Positions 63,681 to 64,000 of a stretch of 64,000 bases of DNA are shown one piece after another. The position numbers and the translations under genes are program-made. The notes beneath the pieces were generated by a model that made no database searches, had not been told where the DNA came from, and saw only the letters and a program-made list of their open reading frames with translations. Position 1 is the stretch's first letter. Each line of letters starts with the position of its first letter. The stretch is from positions 1,612,001 through 1,676,000 of the forward strand of contig NZ_PYHR01000002.1 of NCBI RefSeq assembly GCF_003121705.1, written 5' to 3'. The DNA is from Serinibacter arcticus (GTDB taxonomy: Bacteria > Actinomycetota > Actinomycetes > Actinomycetales > Beutenbergiaceae).

Positions 63681-64000
63681 CTACGACTGCGGCCCCGTCG
63701 GCCCACTCGACCCGGCCGATCCGGCCGGCCCGGCCGTCTCGAGCCCGCGCGTGGGCGGGTCCCCTGCCTCCTCGGCGGCGATCTCGGGCTCCGCCGTCGC
63801 CGGCTCGATCCGGACCGAGACGATGCGGTGGCCGTCGACCTCGAGCACCGTGAGCCGGTGGCCGGCCGGGGCCTGTGCGTCGGACTCCTCGTCCGCGTCG
63901 ACCTCGCCCACCACGAGCACGCTGTCGCCGATGCGCGCCGTGCGGTCGAGCAGGTCGAGCACGAGACCCCCGACCGTCTCGTAGCCGCCGTCGGGCAGCG
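63681..64000 (-). CDS. hemolysin/CorC-type protein, C-terminal end (partial)
   Basis: Only about 106 residues lie in the window; the gene continues beyond 64000. The readable part has LPDGGYETVGGLVLDLLDRT and ARIGDSVLVVGEVDAD, then HRLTVLEVDGHRIVSVRIEP: the CorC_HlyC transporter-associated domain found at the end of CNNM/hemolysin family membrane proteins, which also carry two CBS domains. The last 35 residues are an Ala/Gly/Pro tail. Likely role: magnesium or cobalt efflux, by family. Confidence 0.8.
   Translation of the reverse strand, partial: LPDGGYETVGGLVLDLLDRTARIGDSVLVVGEVDADEESDAQAPAGHRLTVLEVDGHRIVSVRIEPATAEPEIAAEEAGDPPTRGLETAGPAGSAGSSGPTGPQS

Noticed and set aside
1-64000. tRNA or rRNA genes and insertion sequences
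   Set aside because: I saw no rRNA-like segment, no cloverleaf with CCA end and no transposase motif. The gaps between genes are short and accounted for.

Overview
The window is very G+C-rich DNA (clearly above 70% by eye). Genes are densely packed, GTG starts are common and many stop/start pairs overlap as ATGA or GTGA. A mycothiol-dependent formaldehyde dehydrogenase, a menaquinone pathway, an FprA-type reductase, a DUF222/HNH protein and an ESX-like type VII secretion locus together point to an actinobacterium, most likely of the order Micrococcales. I cannot name the species. No rRNA or tRNA gene, insertion sequence, phage or CRISPR array was recognised.

Layout. (1) 1-7368 (+): a surface-glycan locus with the end of a GtrA-like protein, a processive GT2 glycosyltransferase, a GT39-type membrane glycosyltransferase, a DUF4397 protein with a C-terminal anchor, a lipoprotein fusing a GH8 glycanase to a class F sortase, and a polyprenol-phosphate mannosyltransferase. 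(2) 7400-13656: housekeeping and accessory genes, including a sugar O-acetyltransferase, a nonsense-broken small gene, mycothiol-dependent formaldehyde detoxification with its metallo-hydrolase partner, a LysR regulator, three small proteins and FprA. (3) 13800-27678: a type VII secretion locus with mycP, eccB and eccD on the minus strand, two WXG100 proteins and two unknown proteins on the plus strand, an RDD-FHA protein and a second EccD-like protein on the minus strand, then a three-ATPase EccC. No EccE is visible. (4) 27717-27881: an intergenic array of about 22-nt repeats folded back on itself. (5) 27891-48617 (-): menJ-nuoABCDEFGHIJKLMN-polyprenyl diphosphate synthase-GH13-PrmC-like methyltransferase, almost all overlapping or nearly touching. 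(6) 48954-63671: menaquinone genes menG, menF, menD and menC, interspersed with a lipoprotein, an HNH protein, DUF2277, DUF4184, an ATP-grasp enzyme, a VOC protein, two tandem paralogous membrane proteins and an HtrA protease. (7) The window ends inside a hemolysin/CorC-type protein.

How they fit together: complex I (nuo) passes electrons to menaquinone, whose ring is made by MenF, MenD and MenC, methylated by MenG, given an isoprenoid tail by the polyprenyl diphosphate synthase and partly saturated by MenJ. The first locus probably builds, trims and anchors a cell-surface polymer.

Caution on sequence quality: four apparent frameshifts (one in the GH8-sortase gene, two in eccB, one in the RDD-FHA gene) are all repaired by adding one G to a run of four or five G. 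They may be sequencing errors, so I describe these genes as probably intact in the organism.
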